Notes: generated by a model from the sequence alone, not told the origin. Positions 9,174 to 18,570 are shown, counted from the stretch's first letter. The stretch is 64,000 nucleotides of DNA from Rarobacter faecitabidus (GCF_006716265.1 NZ_VFOS01000001.1:1364001-1428000); one strand, 5' to 3'. A program made the numbers and translations.

Positions 9174-9529
9174 GCGCTTTCCTCGTCTACTTGGGGGGGA
9201 GTGTTCAACCTACCACAGCCGCATAGGTCATACATCTTCGCATCTCCTTCCCTCTTCGGTAACACATTGAGAGAACCGCTTGCTTGCCTGAATTAGTTAT
9301 GGCCGCGAATGCACTTGAGCACTCACCCCCAAACAAAGTAATCACTTTCGCAATCAACAAAGGGGGGGGCGACAACGATGTCAGATATGGATATATGCTT
9401 TTCACAATCAAAATTGCTGAAATCGCTACAACTGCACTGCACCGTTGCGGGCGTTGGAGCGAGAACTTCAGTTGCGCCTGTCGACACATCTGGTCTCGCG
9501 TTTGGACTGATCAACTAGCCCCACAACGC
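9174..9529. other. Low-GC intergenic region without a convincing gene
   Basis: About 350 bases separate the nuclease-fold gene from the terminator of the next operon. The region is AT-rich for this genome and has two G runs (9191-9197 and 9361-9368). Short open frames here lack ribosome binding sites and biased codon use. It presumably contains the promoter of the leftward nuclease-fold gene, but I could not place -10/-35 boxes convincingly. Confidence 0.5.
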
Positions 9530-9567
9530 AAGATGGGCGGCCCTCCTTATGAGGACCGCCCATCTTT
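9530..9567 (-). terminator. Terminator of the 1257-residue secreted protein gene
   Basis: AAGATGGGCGG pairs perfectly with CCGCCCATCTT, extended by a CCTC/GAGG inner stem around a short loop. It lies about 20 nt beyond the stop codon at 9586. Confidence 0.8.
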
Positions 9568-9585
9568 TGTTGCTTGCTCGTCTAA

Positions 9586-12500
9586 CTAGCGGATGACGCG
9601 CACCTTCACGGTCTTCTTGACCGCCTTGAGCGTCTTGTTCCCGGGGAACTTGACCTGCACCTTCTTGGTGCCGGTCTTGGAGATGCGGATCTTGACGCTG
9701 GCCTTGCCCGACTTCTTCACGCTGACCGTGGCAACGCGCTTGGAACCGACGAAGATCTTCGCCTTGGCCGCCTTCGTTCCGGTCCGAGCCGGTGCCGTGA
9801 TCTTGATGGTCAGCTTCAGCGCCTGGCCCTTACGCACCTTCTTCTTGGCTGCCACCTTGATCTTTGGCGCCGCCTTGGCGACCGAATAGGTGACCGAAGC
9901 GCTCTTCGCTGCCCGCCGCTGCGCGGCCGGGACGGTCACCGTCACCTTCTGGGTGCCGGTGACGGAAGCGTAGGGAAGCTTCACCTTGACCTTGCCCGAC
10001 GCGGGCACGGTCACGAACTGCCCGCCCCCAGCGCGGGCGATCCAGACATTGGTGGGCTCCCACTTGCCAGGCGTCGTCACGGTGAGGTCGAGCACCGGCT
10101 GGACACCGACTCGCACGTTCAGCACGGATGCCTTGATGGTGACCGACGCGATCGCAACGTCGAGTTGGCGAGCCATCGACGCGGAGTCAGTCCACTTGGA
10201 CGCGTTAGCGCTCTCGAAGCTCGCGACGAGGTTGTACGAACCGATGGGAAGATCCGAGCCCATGGTGATCTGGGCGACGCCGTTCACGACAGTGGCTCGG
10301 CCGATTTCGCGGGCTCCTCCGGTGAGCACCACGGTCCCTTCCGGAGTCGTCGAGCCAGCGGAGGCGACATTGACCGTCGCAACCACCGAATCGGTTGAAT
10401 CCGCGACGATCTTGGTCCCGTTCAGCGCAAGCGATGTGGTGGTCGCGTCCGCAACCTCCACCGTGACGACGAACTGAGTCGACGAGCCCGATGCGGTTCC
10501 CGTTGCCACGATCGTTGCGGGGCCGGTGGTGTTCGGCGCCGATACGGATGTGGCGAAGGCTCCCGACGGATCCGCGTTGATCGTCTTGACGACGATTCCG
10601 TCGATCGTGATCTGGATCTGTTCCCCAGGCTGATAGCCCGCTCCGGTCAGAGCGATGTCGTCACCCGGGCTGACGGACTCCACGTCCGTGTAGGCCTGGC
10701 CGGTTCGCGTGAGGCCGGGTGCACCGAACACCTGGAAGTCCCACAGCGAGTAGGCGTACGTGGTGCCGCGCGCCGTTCCCGACCAACGGAGGTAGCGACC
10801 GCTCGCTCCGGGGTTCAGCGTGTAGTTCTTGATCCCCGCCGCGGTGTTGTTCGACTCGGTGCCGACCGTCGTCCACGCCGTACCGTTGTCCGACACATCG
10901 AACGTGTAGGTCTTGCCGAATGCGCCCTCCCAGTTGAGACGGACGCCGCCGAGCGGCATCTTCTTGCCGAGATCGATGACGACATTCTGGTTGTTCTTCT
11001 CGGTGTCGTTGTAGTCCTGGGTTCGGGACTCCCAGCGGGTGCCGCTCGATCCGTCGGTCAGCTGGAACGCATCGTGCGCCTTGCCCGGCTGTGTGGAAGA
11101 CGCGTTGGCGGGCTTGCTCCGAGCGAGGTCGGCGATGCTGACCTCGAACGACCGGAGCGTGAACTCCCCTGCGCCGGCGGCTACATTCACTCGCACATAT
11201 CGGGCATTCACGGGGGCGAACGTGATGTCTTCGATGCCGCCGAGCGAGGTTATGGGCGATCCGACCGTTGACCAACTGGTGCCATCGACAGAAGCGCTCA
11301 ACGTGTAGGACGACGGGTGCTTGGCCCCCCAGTTCAGGGCAACTCGTCCGAGCTCTCGCACCGTGCCGGTGTCCACCGTCACGCTGCGAGCCACAGCCTG
11401 AGTTGAGGCGAAGCCGGTGGTTGCGTCGCCATCGACGACAGGCGCCACGGGGACGGATGTGGCGGGGTCAGCCGTCTCGTAGGTTGCCGACTTGTCGCGG
11501 GCTACGTCTCCGAGGTCGGCCACGTCGTAGGCCATGGCCGCACCATTGGCGAGCAGGGTACTTCCGCTGTGCGTCAGGGTCGCCCCGGCGGGCAACTCGA
11601 CGACGACCACGGAGTTCCCGGCGGGCACAGGAATGGTTGCGTTGCCGCTGACACCGCGCGCCAGGAAGGTGCCCGAGACGGAGTCGTAGAGGTCCTTAGC
11701 GCCGCTCGCGAGCGGAACCTGGATCTGTTGCACGGAGCCCGTCGGGTTGTAGATCAGTGAGGTGGGGTACGTCTTCTCACCGTAGGTGTCGAGCGCGTTC
11801 AGGTCGATGCGCAGGACGTTGTCAACATTGGTCGGGTGGATCACGGACATGAATCCGATCCATGCCGAGCCATACATGCCCAGGCCGCGAGCGGCGGAGC
11901 CGACGCCCCAGTTGGTGGATCGTTCGGGCACGTCCGAAAGCGCGCGAATTCCGTCGTTGGCCTTGGACTGCAGGGCCTCGTAGGCGATGGCGGACGCGCG
12001 GTCGTCCTTGTCCCAGCCGGTTGCTGAGCCCGACTGGCCGGCCGAGACGCCATCGATGAAGTCGGAGCCGTAGTACTGCTGGCTTGCCGAGAGCTGGTCC
12101 GCGAAGAACAGCCGCGCTGCGCTGTTGACGTTCAGGAGCCACTTCCCGACGAGGTTCGCGTACGACGTGTCGTACTTCGCGGTCGCGGCGAACCACGGCG
12201 ATGCGAACGAGTTCATGGCGAACACATAACCCGGTTCACCGTCTCCGCTCGGACCTCGGTCGCTCAAGCTGCCCTGCAGTCCGGACACGTCCTTGCCAGC
12301 CCACTTGACGGGGGTGGTCGCGAGCGCGCCGAGCGTGCCCCAGTTGTTTCGGACCTTCGAGCCCTCCATGAGCCAGCGCAACGGCTTGGTGACGTCGTAG
12401 TTGGTGCCGTAGAGCGCGTTCATGCGGGCCGCGATGTACGGCGTGAGCAGAACGGTGATCTCGTAGTAGGTGTTGTCGTTCGAGCGCTCGATCGAGTCCA

Positions 12501-13359
12501 TCGCCCACTTCGCACCAGTGAGGTACTTCTGGTCTCCGAATTTCTCGTAGGCGTTGATCAGTACGAACGCGACAACGGTCGCCAGCTCAGCCGACTGATA
12601 CTTGGTGCCGTTGAGGTACTTCTGGCCGGTCGCGAAGTTGTAGTCCCACATGTCGAAATTCGCGTTCGCCCCGCCTAGGTTGACCACAGCGTCGTAGAAC
12701 TTATCGCCGATGTTGCGCTGAATGGTCGTCATGTTCTCGGCCTCTGGGTACATCTCCCCGAGGATCGAGTACAGCGCGTTGGGAAGGAACTGGTACCAGC
12801 CGTCGTTCGTGCCGGGTACGCCCGACCCACCCGGGGTGGGCGTGTTGCCCGCCACACCGGTAGTGCTCCCGCGATAGAAGGTCTGCAGCATGTCGACGTA
12901 GTTGCACTTGCCGTTCACTGCGGTCGGCATGCCACACGTTTGGTTCGACTTGTCGATGCCGATCAGGGTTGCGCTGATCACGGATGCCAGCTGGGTAACG
13001 GACTCCTGATAGCCATCGCCATTATTGGGGCCGGCCGTCTGCACCCGCTGATCGCCGTAGTAGGCCGGCATCTTGTACGTGGGCTTACCGCCCGGCATGT
13101 TCAGGGCGGTGCTGTCGGTGCGGATCGTGGTGTAGATGCCTCGATCGGTCCAGTCGTAGGCGAAGTCGTCGAAGGCCTGGGCGCGGTTGATCCAGCTGAA
13201 ATTACCGAACGCGGGTTGCGGCGCCGCCGGATAGGCATTGACGCCGGTGATTTCCGCCTGCACGAAGGTCGAGGCAGAGGACGTTGTCGGGGCGACGAGT
13301 GCTGCCGCGCTCAGGAAGGCGATCGACGCGATTGCCGATCTACGCGAGAAGATGCGCAT
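9586..13359 (-). CDS. Secreted multidomain protein with two F5/8-type C domains
   Basis: A 1257-residue exported protein, probably acting on an extracellular polysaccharide. Residues 1-29 are a signal peptide. Residues 45-560 are alpha-helical with many Trp/Tyr and regularly spaced helices, resembling an (alpha/alpha)6-barrel glycosidase or lyase; I cannot name the GH/PL family. A small beta domain follows. Two F5/8-type C (discoidin, CBM32-like) modules lie near 618-745 and 748-878, each with the LxxxRYVRV/LxxxRYLRW edge. Then come an Ig/TIG-like domain near 895-975, two further Ig-like repeats, and a Lys-rich final domain (1150-1257) ending KTVKVRVIR. There is no LPXTG anchor. GGAGAACGTC precedes the ATG. 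LacI-like palindromes lie upstream, suggesting sugar-responsive repression. Confidence 0.8.
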   Translation of the reverse strand: MRIFSRRSAIASIAFLSAAALVAPTTSSASTFVQAEITGVNAYPAAPQPAFGNFSWINRAQAFDDFAYDWTDRGIYTTIRTDSTALNMPGGKPTYKMPAYYGDQRVQTAGPNNGDGYQESVTQLASVISATLIGIDKSNQTCGMPTAVNGKCNYVDMLQTFYRGSTTGVAGNTPTPGGSGVPGTNDGWYQFLPNALYSILGEMYPEAENMTTIQRNIGDKFYDAVVNLGGANANFDMWDYNFATGQKYLNGTKYQSAELATVVAFVLINAYEKFGDQKYLTGAKWAMDSIERSNDNTYYEITVLLTPYIAARMNALYGTNYDVTKPLRWLMEGSKVRNNWGTLGALATTPVKWAGKDVSGLQGSLSDRGPSGDGEPGYVFAMNSFASPWFAATAKYDTSYANLVGKWLLNVNSAARLFFADQLSASQQYYGSDFIDGVSAGQSGSATGWDKDDRASAIAYEALQSKANDGIRALSDVPERSTNWGVGSAARGLGMYGSAWIGFMSVIHPTNVDNVLRIDLNALDTYGEKTYPTSLIYNPTGSVQQIQVPLASGAKDLYDSVSGTFLARGVSGNATIPVPAGNSVVVVELPAGATLTHSGSTLLANGAAMAYDVADLGDVARDKSATYETADPATSVPVAPVVDGDATTGFASTQAVARSVTVDTGTVRELGRVALNWGAKHPSSYTLSASVDGTSWSTVGSPITSLGGIEDITFAPVNARYVRVNVAAGAGEFTLRSFEVSIADLARSKPANASSTQPGKAHDAFQLTDGSSGTRWESRTQDYNDTEKNNQNVVIDLGKKMPLGGVRLNWEGAFGKTYTFDVSDNGTAWTTVGTESNNTAAGIKNYTLNPGASGRYLRWSGTARGTTYAYSLWDFQVFGAPGLTRTGQAYTDVESVSPGDDIALTGAGYQPGEQIQITIDGIVVKTINADPSGAFATSVSAPNTTGPATIVATGTASGSSTQFVVTVEVADATTTSLALNGTKIVADSTDSVVATVNVASAGSTTPEGTVVLTGGAREIGRATVVNGVAQITMGSDLPIGSYNLVASFESANASKWTDSASMARQLDVAIASVTIKASVLNVRVGVQPVLDLTVTTPGKWEPTNVWIARAGGGQFVTVPASGKVKVKLPYASVTGTQKVTVTVPAAQRRAAKSASVTYSVAKAAPKIKVAAKKKVRKGQALKLTIKITAPARTGTKAAKAKIFVGSKRVATVSVKKSGKASVKIRISKTGTKKVQVKFPGNKTLKAVKKTVKVRVIR

Positions 13360-13396
13360 GACGTTCTCCAGGAGATTTGTGGTTACCTACCGGGAC

Positions 13397-13409
13397 AACC
13401 GAAACGGTT
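13397..13409. promoter_or_regulatory. Inverted repeat, possible LacI-type operator 1
   Basis: AACCGAAACGGTT is a perfect inverted repeat with a 3-nt centre, 38 nt upstream of the secreted-protein start at 13359. Its half-site resembles that of the second palindrome at 13466. Binding by a LacI-family sugar repressor is an inference. Confidence 0.45.
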
Positions 13410-13465
13410 CGTCTTCGTTGACGTGGGTATCCGTGAGACTTGGGTCAGTCACAACATACCACGAA

Positions 13466-13479
13466 TCAAACCGGTTTGA
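13466..13479. promoter_or_regulatory. 14-bp perfect palindrome, possible LacI-type operator 2
   Basis: TCAAACCGGTTTGA is a perfect palindrome with the central CG and AAACC/GGTTT arms typical of LacI/GalR operators. It lies 107 nt upstream of the secreted-protein gene and about 105 nt past the clpX stop. No LacI-family gene is in the window, so the regulator would be encoded elsewhere. Confidence 0.5.
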
Positions 13480-13583
13480 CTCCCCGCGGCGAATCGTTTC
13501 GGACGACACCTCTTGACTGCCCGTCACGCTGGCGCGCCGGGCGGAACAGCGATGGTGACGCCGGGCGGCGTGCTGACTGGGGG

Positions 13584-14858
13584 CTAGGCGCTCTTCTCGT
13601 GCGGGGGGCGCTTGGTCTCCTTTGGCACGATGGTCGGGTAGACATTCTCGAGCACAGTCTCGTCCGTGATGACGACGCGCTCGACATCGGTGCGGCTGGG
13701 AACCTCGAACATCACCTGCTGGAGGACCTCCTCCATGATGGAACGCAGGCCGCGAGCCCCGGTGCCGCGCAATAGCGCCTGATCGGCGATCGCGGCGATC
13801 GCCTCGTCCGTGAACTCGAGCTCCACGCCATCAAGCTCGAACATGCGCTGGTACTGGCGCACCAGTGCATTGCGAGGCACGGTCAGAATGCTGACGAGGG
13901 CGTCACGATCGAGCTTCTCGACGTTGGTGACTACAGGGAGCCGTCCGATGAACTCGGGAATCAGTCCGAACTTGTGCAGGTCCTCAGGCTTGACCTCGCT
14001 GAAGATGTCGCCATCGTCCTTCGTGTACATCGGTGCGCCGAATCCGATGCCCCGCTTACGCGATCTCTGGGCGATGATCTCCTCGAGGCCCGCGAAGGCG
14101 CCGGCGCAGATGAACAGCACGCTGGAGGTGTCAATCGAGATGAACTCTTGATGCGGATGCTTGCGCCCGCCCTGCGGCGGTACCGACGCAACGGTGCCCT
14201 CAATGATCTTCAGGAGTGCCTGCTGCACGCCCTCCCCGGAGACATCGCGAGTGATCGACGGGTTCTCCGCCTTGCGAGCTATCTTGTCGATCTCGTCGAT
14301 GTAGATGATGCCCCGCTGCGCACGTGCGACATCGAAGTCCGCGGCCTGAAGCAGTTTGAGCAGGATGTTCTCGACGTCCTCGCCGACATAGCCCGCCTCA
14401 GTGAGGGCTGTCGCATCGGCGATGGCGAAGGGGACGTTGAGCAGTTTCGCGAGGGTTTGCGCGAGGTAGGTCTTGCCCGTGCCCGTCGGGCCGAGCAGAA
14501 GGATGTTCGACTTGGCGATCTCCACGCCGTCATCCTCACCCACTGAACGTGAGGCGTTCTCGGCGCGGGCACGCTTGTAGTGGTTGTAGACGGCTACGGC
14601 GAGAGCCTTCTTCGCCCCATCCTGTCCGACAATGTATTGCTCGAGGAACGCGTAGATCTCCTGCGGCTTCGGGAGTTCCATCTCGTCATCGGTGGTGTCC
14701 TCACCGAGTTCCTCGTCCACGATCTCATTGCACAATTCGATACATTCGTCGCAGATATAGACTCCAGGACCAGCAATGAGCCGCTTGACCTGTTTCTGGG
14801 TTTTGCCGCAGAACGAACACTTCAGCAGGTCTCCGCCTTCGGACATGCGCGTGATCAC
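13584..14858 (-). CDS. clpX: ATP-dependent Clp protease ATP-binding subunit ClpX
   Basis: AAA+ unfoldase that recognises tagged proteins and feeds them to ClpP1P2. The 424-residue product has an N-terminal zinc-binding domain ([10 protein letters not shown] and [10 protein letters not shown]), Walker A GPTGTGKT near residue 120, Walker [10 protein letters not shown] near 185, the GYVGEDVEN pore-region motif and a sensor-2 GTGARGLRS. The frame is open to 14912, but GTG 14858 is chosen because AGGAAGGA precedes it and family members begin a few residues before [13 protein letters not shown] hairpin separates it from clpP2 upstream, so it probably has its own promoter as well as read-through. 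Confidence 0.97.
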   Translation of the reverse strand: MITRMSEGGDLLKCSFCGKTQKQVKRLIAGPGVYICDECIELCNEIVDEELGEDTTDDEMELPKPQEIYAFLEQYIVGQDGAKKALAVAVYNHYKRARAENASRSVGEDDGVEIAKSNILLLGPTGTGKTYLAQTLAKLLNVPFAIADATALTEAGYVGEDVENILLKLLQAADFDVARAQRGIIYIDEIDKIARKAENPSITRDVSGEGVQQALLKIIEGTVASVPPQGGRKHPHQEFISIDTSSVLFICAGAFAGLEEIIAQRSRKRGIGFGAPMYTKDDGDIFSEVKPEDLHKFGLIPEFIGRLPVVTNVEKLDRDALVSILTVPRNALVRQYQRMFELDGVELEFTDEAIAAIADQALLRGTGARGLRSIMEEVLQQVMFEVPSRTDVERVVITDETVLENVYPTIVPKETKRPPHEKSA

Positions 14859-14971
14859 GTTCCTTCCTGGGCCGGGTCGATTCACGACGAGATCCCTCGA
14901 CGAGCGAGGCAACCTTGGTCACTCTCCGCGAATCGAGCACTTCATCTATTCCACACTACTCGGATACGAAA

Positions 14972-15026
14972 GTCAGCCCGCCGCCCCGTACACGATGACT
15001 ATCAGATTACGGAGCGGCGGGCTGAC
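14972..15026 (-). terminator. Hairpin between clpP2 and clpX
   Basis: GTCAGCCCGCCGC pairs perfectly with GCGGCGGGCTGAC across a 29-nt loop, 16 nt after the clpP2 stop. On the reverse strand it is followed by TTTCG, a poor T run. It may attenuate rather than end transcription toward clpX. Confidence 0.6.
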
Positions 15027-15041
15027 ACGCGAAAGCGTGCG

Positions 15042-15725
15042 TCAGAGGCTGACTGCCACGGGCTTGCGGCTCTCGAGCACCTGATCGACGATGCCGTATT
15101 CGAGGGCCTGCTGAGCGGAGAGGATCTTGTCGCGCTCGATGTCGCGGCGAACCTGTTCGATGTCCGTTCCGGTGTGGGCCGAGATGGTCGATTCGAGCCA
15201 GTTGCGCATGCGGTCGAGCTCGTTGGCCTGAATCTCGATGTCGGTCGCTTGCGCGTAGGAGCCCTCGTAGATCGCCGGCTGGTGGATGAGCACGCGAGCG
15301 TTGGGCAGCGCTAGGCGCAACCCTGGGTGGCCGGCCGCCAGCAGCACGGCAGCGGCGGACGCGGCCTGGCCGAGGCAGACAGTCTGGATTCGTGACTTCA
15401 CGAACTGCATCGTGTCGTAGATGGCCGTCATGGCGGTGAACGATCCGCCGGGCGAATTGATGTAGATCTTGATGTCGAGGTCAGGGTCCTGGCTCTCCAG
15501 GACGAGCATCTGCGCCATCACGTCATCGGCCGACGCATCATCGACCTGGACACCCAGGAAGATGATGCGATCCTCGAAGAGCTTGGTGTATGGGTCCTGC
15601 CGCTTCATGCCGTACGCGGTGCGCTCCTCGAACTGCGGAAGAACGTAACGTGCAGACGGAACGTTCAGTCCACGGTCCCCCGCCAGCCGACGCGCCGTGG
15701 AGGCGAACTGCGATTCAATACTCAC
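15042..15725 (-). CDS. clpP2: ATP-dependent Clp protease proteolytic subunit ClpP2
   Basis: One of two paralogous serine-protease subunits that form the mixed ClpP1P2 barrel of actinobacteria. The product is 227 residues. The triad is Ser123 (GQAASAAA), His148 (LIHQPA) and Asp195 (RRDIERD). YINSPGGSF marks the ClpP oligomer handle/active-site loop. The N terminus is about 20 residues longer than in ClpP1 (RYVLPQFEERTAYG), typical of ClpP2. It follows clpP1 by 30 nt, so the pair is one transcription unit. Confidence 0.96.
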   Translation of the reverse strand: MSIESQFASTARRLAGDRGLNVPSARYVLPQFEERTAYGMKRQDPYTKLFEDRIIFLGVQVDDASADDVMAQMLVLESQDPDLDIKIYINSPGGSFTAMTAIYDTMQFVKSRIQTVCLGQAASAAAVLLAAGHPGLRLALPNARVLIHQPAIYEGSYAQATDIEIQANELDRMRNWLESTISAHTGTDIEQVRRDIERDKILSAQQALEYGIVDQVLESRKPVAVSL

Positions 15726-15755
15726 GGAAATTCCTCTTTTCGGTGCGTAAGGGGG

Positions 15756-16382
15756 TTAGGAGTTGTTGTCGGTGCCGCCACCGCCGGCAACGGAGCGGGA
15801 ACTGGCGACGACCTGATCGATGAACCCGTACTCCAGCGCCTCCTGCGCGGTGAACCAGTTGTCGCGATCGTTGTCCTTCAGGATCTTCTCCAGCGGCTGG
15901 CCGGTCTGCTCAGCCGTCAACTGCGACAGCACCTGCTTCATGTGGAGGATGAGCTGGGCGTTGATGCGCACGTCCGTCGCGGTGCCGGCTACGCCACCGG
16001 AGGGCTGGTGCATCATGATGCGGGCGTGCGGCGTCGCGTAGCGCTTGCCTTTCGCGCCGGACGAGAGCAGGAACTGACCCATCGACGCGGCAAGCCCCAT
16101 AGCGACGGTTGCCACGTCGGGCTTGATGTACTGCATCGTGTCGTAGATGGCCATACCAGCGGTGATCGAGCCGCCGGGCGAGTTGATATAGAGGTAGATG
16201 TCCTTGTCCGGGTCCTCGGCAGCGAGGAGCATCAGTTGAGCGCAGATCGCGTTCGCGTTCTCGTCGCGCACTTCCGAGCCAAGCCAGATGATTCGTTCTT
16301 TCAACAGGCGGTTGTAAATGCTGTCGTTCAATGCGAACGACCCCGATTCGCCACGGGCAGCCTGTGGCATAAGTTCAGTCAC
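15756..16382 (-). CDS. clpP1: ATP-dependent Clp protease proteolytic subunit ClpP1
   Basis: First gene of the clpP1-clpP2 unit; a 208-residue catalytic subunit. The triad is Ser100 (GLAASMGQF), His125 (MMHQPSGG) and Asp170 (LKDNDRD). [11 protein letters not shown] is present. The GTG start is preceded by GAGGAGA at good spacing. The C terminus has a Gly-rich tail (GGGGTDNNS). In related actinobacteria this heteromeric protease is essential and is switched on by peptide agonists (family knowledge). Confidence 0.96.
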   Translation of the reverse strand: MTELMPQAARGESGSFALNDSIYNRLLKERIIWLGSEVRDENANAICAQLMLLAAEDPDKDIYLYINSPGGSITAGMAIYDTMQYIKPDVATVAMGLAASMGQFLLSSGAKGKRYATPHARIMMHQPSGGVAGTATDVRINAQLILHMKQVLSQLTAEQTGQPLEKILKDNDRDNWFTAQEALEYGFIDQVVASSRSVAGGGGTDNNS

Positions 16383-16621
16383 GCCGTCTCCTCAACTCAC
16401 GAACCGGCACGCTTGAGCGCAACCGGTGGGACTGATTGTCGGCGGCCGAGGCTGCGGCCGCGTGTATTGACATTAGCGCGCCGGGAAACGAAAAAAGTGC
16501 CATTCGCGCCCGGTTTCGCTGTCGGCGCACCGCCATCGATTCCCGCTCCCGTCCAGGCATGCGTGCGAGCCCGTCCCGAGCGGGCGGCGTCTCGTTTCTC
16601 TCGCGCCGCGGGTGAGAACAC

Positions 16622-16660
16622 GTGTGGGGCGGCACCGTCGAATTCGGTGCCGCCCCACAC
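16622..16660 (-). terminator. Long perfect hairpin between tig and clpP1
   Basis: GTGTGGGGCGGCACCG pairs perfectly with CGGTGCCGCCCCACAC around a 7-nt loop. It is the second of two adjacent hairpins beyond tig and lies in the 322-base gene-free stretch 16383-16704. No T tract follows, as is common for actinobacterial terminators. The remaining 16383-16621 should hold the clpP1 promoter; nothing else was identified there. Confidence 0.75.
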
Positions 16661-16661
16661 G

Positions 16662-16689
16662 GTAGACCGTCGCGGAGGCGACGGTCTAC
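16662..16689 (-). terminator. Perfect 12-bp hairpin directly after tig
   Basis: GTAGACCGTCGC and GCGACGGTCTAC form a perfect 12-bp stem with a 4-nt loop, 15 nt past the tig stop. With its neighbour at 16622 it makes a tandem terminator that isolates tig from the clpP genes. Confidence 0.75.
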
Positions 16690-16704
16690 GAAAATGTGTC
16701 GGAC

Positions 16705-18021
16705 TCAGTCCTCGGAGCCTTCTGCAGCCTCGTCGTCCTCTGTGTCCTCCGGGACGGCGAGGTACTCGGAGATGTCCACCGAGTTGCCCGCGCCATCGAC
16801 GATGGTGACGTCGCGGAGGGCGAGAACTACGCTCTTGGATCGGGCGACCTCGGCCACGACGCCCGGGATCTGGCCGGAGGAATCGATGTTGCGGATGAAC
16901 TCGTTCGGGTCCTGACCGTACTGGCGGGCAGCGTTGAGAAGGAACTCCAGGAGTTCGCCTTGGCCGACCTTGACTGAGAGCTTCTCCGCGAGAGTATCGA
17001 GGACGATCTGCCGGCGCAGGCCCTCCTTGACCTCCTCGGTCACCTCGGCGCGGTGCGTCTCGTCCTCCAGGCGTCCCTCGCCTTCGAGGTGGGAGTGGAC
17101 CTCGGTCTCGATGACGCCACTGGGGAGCGGGACCTCGATCTTGTCGAACTCGGCGAGCAGCAGGTCGCGTGCCTGCGTGACGCGTCCCTGCTCCTTCTGC
17201 TGACCGGCCTGCTCCCGCAGGTCGGCAACCAGTTCATCGAACGTGTCGAACTCGCTGGCGAGCTGAGCGAAGTCGTCGTCCGCCTCAGGCAGTTGACGCT
17301 CCTTGACCTGCTCGACGGTCACCGTGATCTCCGAGTCGCGGCCAGCGTTCTCGCCCGCCACCAGGGCGGAGGTGAACGTGGTCGATTCACCGGCCGAAAG
17401 ACCGTCGAGCGCCTCGTCCAACCCATCGAGCATCGACTCCGAGCCGATCTGGTAGCTGATGCCCTTCACCGAGTCCAGCACCTCGCCATCGGCCTTCGCC
17501 TCGAGGTCGATCACTACGAAGTCCGTGTCGGCTGCCGGACGGTCAACGCCCACGAGGGTGCCGAAGCGCTCGCGAAGCAGGGTGACGCGCTCGTCGACCT
17601 CAGCGTCCGTGACCTCAAGGTCGTCGACGGTAAGGGTGATCGAGGACAGATCGGGAAGCTCGACCTCGGGGCGGATCTCCACCTCAGCAGTGAAGTGCAG
17701 TTCCCCGCTGGTGTCGTCGGTGTCGGGCACGCGCGTGACGTCGACATCGGGACGGCCGAGGGGGCGCAGTTCGTTCTCACGCGCCGCCTCGGAGTAGAAG
17801 CCGCCGAGCGACTCGTTGATGGCGTGTTCGAGCACTGCCGCGCGCCCGACGCGCTGGTCGATGATGCGGGCAGGAACTTTGCCCTTACGGAAGCCGGGAA
17901 CCTGCACCTGCTCGGCGATGTGCTTGTAGGCGTGGTCGATGCTCGGCTTGAGCTCGTCGTAGGTCACCTCCACCGTGAGCTTGACCTTGGTGGGTTCTAG
18001 TGACTCGACAGTGCTCTTCAC
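16705..18021 (-). CDS. tig: Trigger factor
   Basis: Ribosome-bound chaperone and peptidyl-prolyl isomerase that meets nascent chains. The 438-residue product begins MKSTVESLEPTKVKLTVEV and contains the ribosome-binding signature GFRKGKVPARII near residues 43-54. A PPIase region (around 155-240, with DFVVIDLEA) and the long helical C-terminal arms follow. The tail is acidic (EDTEDDEAAEGSED). The frame begins at a TTG at 18036, but GTG 18021 is better because GGAGAG lies 9 nt before it. Tig next to clpP-clpX is a conserved gene order. Confidence 0.96.
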   Translation of the reverse strand: MKSTVESLEPTKVKLTVEVTYDELKPSIDHAYKHIAEQVQVPGFRKGKVPARIIDQRVGRAAVLEHAINESLGGFYSEAARENELRPLGRPDVDVTRVPDTDDTSGELHFTAEVEIRPEVELPDLSSITLTVDDLEVTDAEVDERVTLLRERFGTLVGVDRPAADTDFVVIDLEAKADGEVLDSVKGISYQIGSESMLDGLDEALDGLSAGESTTFTSALVAGENAGRDSEITVTVEQVKERQLPEADDDFAQLASEFDTFDELVADLREQAGQQKEQGRVTQARDLLLAEFDKIEVPLPSGVIETEVHSHLEGEGRLEDETHRAEVTEEVKEGLRRQIVLDTLAEKLSVKVGQGELLEFLLNAARQYGQDPNEFIRNIDSSGQIPGVVAEVARSKSVVLALRDVTIVDGAGNSVDISEYLAVPEDTEDDEAAEGSED

Positions 18022-18225
18022 TTCGGTTCTCTCCAACGGGTGTCATGCGCCTTGCGATGGGCGGCGCTAACGGTGACTGGCATGATGGTCGCCCGGGCGC
18101 GTGTCGCTGCGGCAGTGGCGAATCCGAGGGGAGCCGCACTTTGCGTGGCCACGCTGAGGGCACAACTACACCATTCTAAGGCACGCCGCCTGATGGAGCG
18201 CCACTGCGTCCCGCGGGCGAAAAAA

Positions 18226-18299
18226 TGGAGCGGATGACGGGAATCGAACCCGCGTAATCAGTTTGGAAGACTGAGGCTCTACCATTGAGCTACATCCGC
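18226..18299 (-). tRNA. tRNA-Gly (TCC)
   Basis: Reverse strand, 71 nt plus encoded CCA. The acceptor GCGGATG pairs with CATCCGC, the anticodon loop is CTTCCAA (TCC), and the T loop is GGTTCGATTCC. The 3' CCA is encoded at 18228-18226. Confidence 0.97.
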
Positions 18300-18450
18300 G
18301 TGGGACATCCGTTTCGGGCTGTCCGACGGACCACTATAGCAACTCCGCGCGTCCTGGCGAACTTCACAACGTCCGAATTCGCCCTCCGTCGCGTGGCATG
18401 GCTAGACTGTGCTGCGGACCGGGGCATGGACGAGTGGCTCTGTCCGGCAT

Positions 18451-18524
18451 CGGGGCGTGGCGCAGGTTGGTAGCGCGTCCGCTTTGGGAGCGGAAGGTCG
18501 CAGGTTCAAATCCTGTCGCCCCGA
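18451..18524 (+). tRNA. tRNA-Pro (TGG)
   Basis: A 74-nt cloverleaf. Acceptor CGGGGCG pairs with CGCCCCG, the anticodon loop is TTTGGGA (anticodon TGG), and the T arm is CAGGTTCAAATCCTG. CCA is not encoded. A strong terminator follows, and its 3' end is repeated about 107 bases downstream. Confidence 0.97.
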
Positions 18525-18525
18525 C

Positions 18526-18570
18526 AAAATCAGTGAGGGCCCGGCGTAGCTGGGTCCTCACTGATTTTAT
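18526..18570 (+). terminator. Terminator of tRNA-Pro
   Basis: AAAATCAGTGAGGGCCC pairs with GGGTCCTCACTGATTTT, leaving a 9-nt loop and a T-rich end (TTTTATTG). It starts 2 nt after the tRNA. Confidence 0.9.

Noticed and set aside
9205-9489. 94-codon reverse frame upstream of the nuclease-fold gene
   Set aside because: No ribosome binding site, poor codon bias and runs of identical residues from G tracts; best seen as intergenic.
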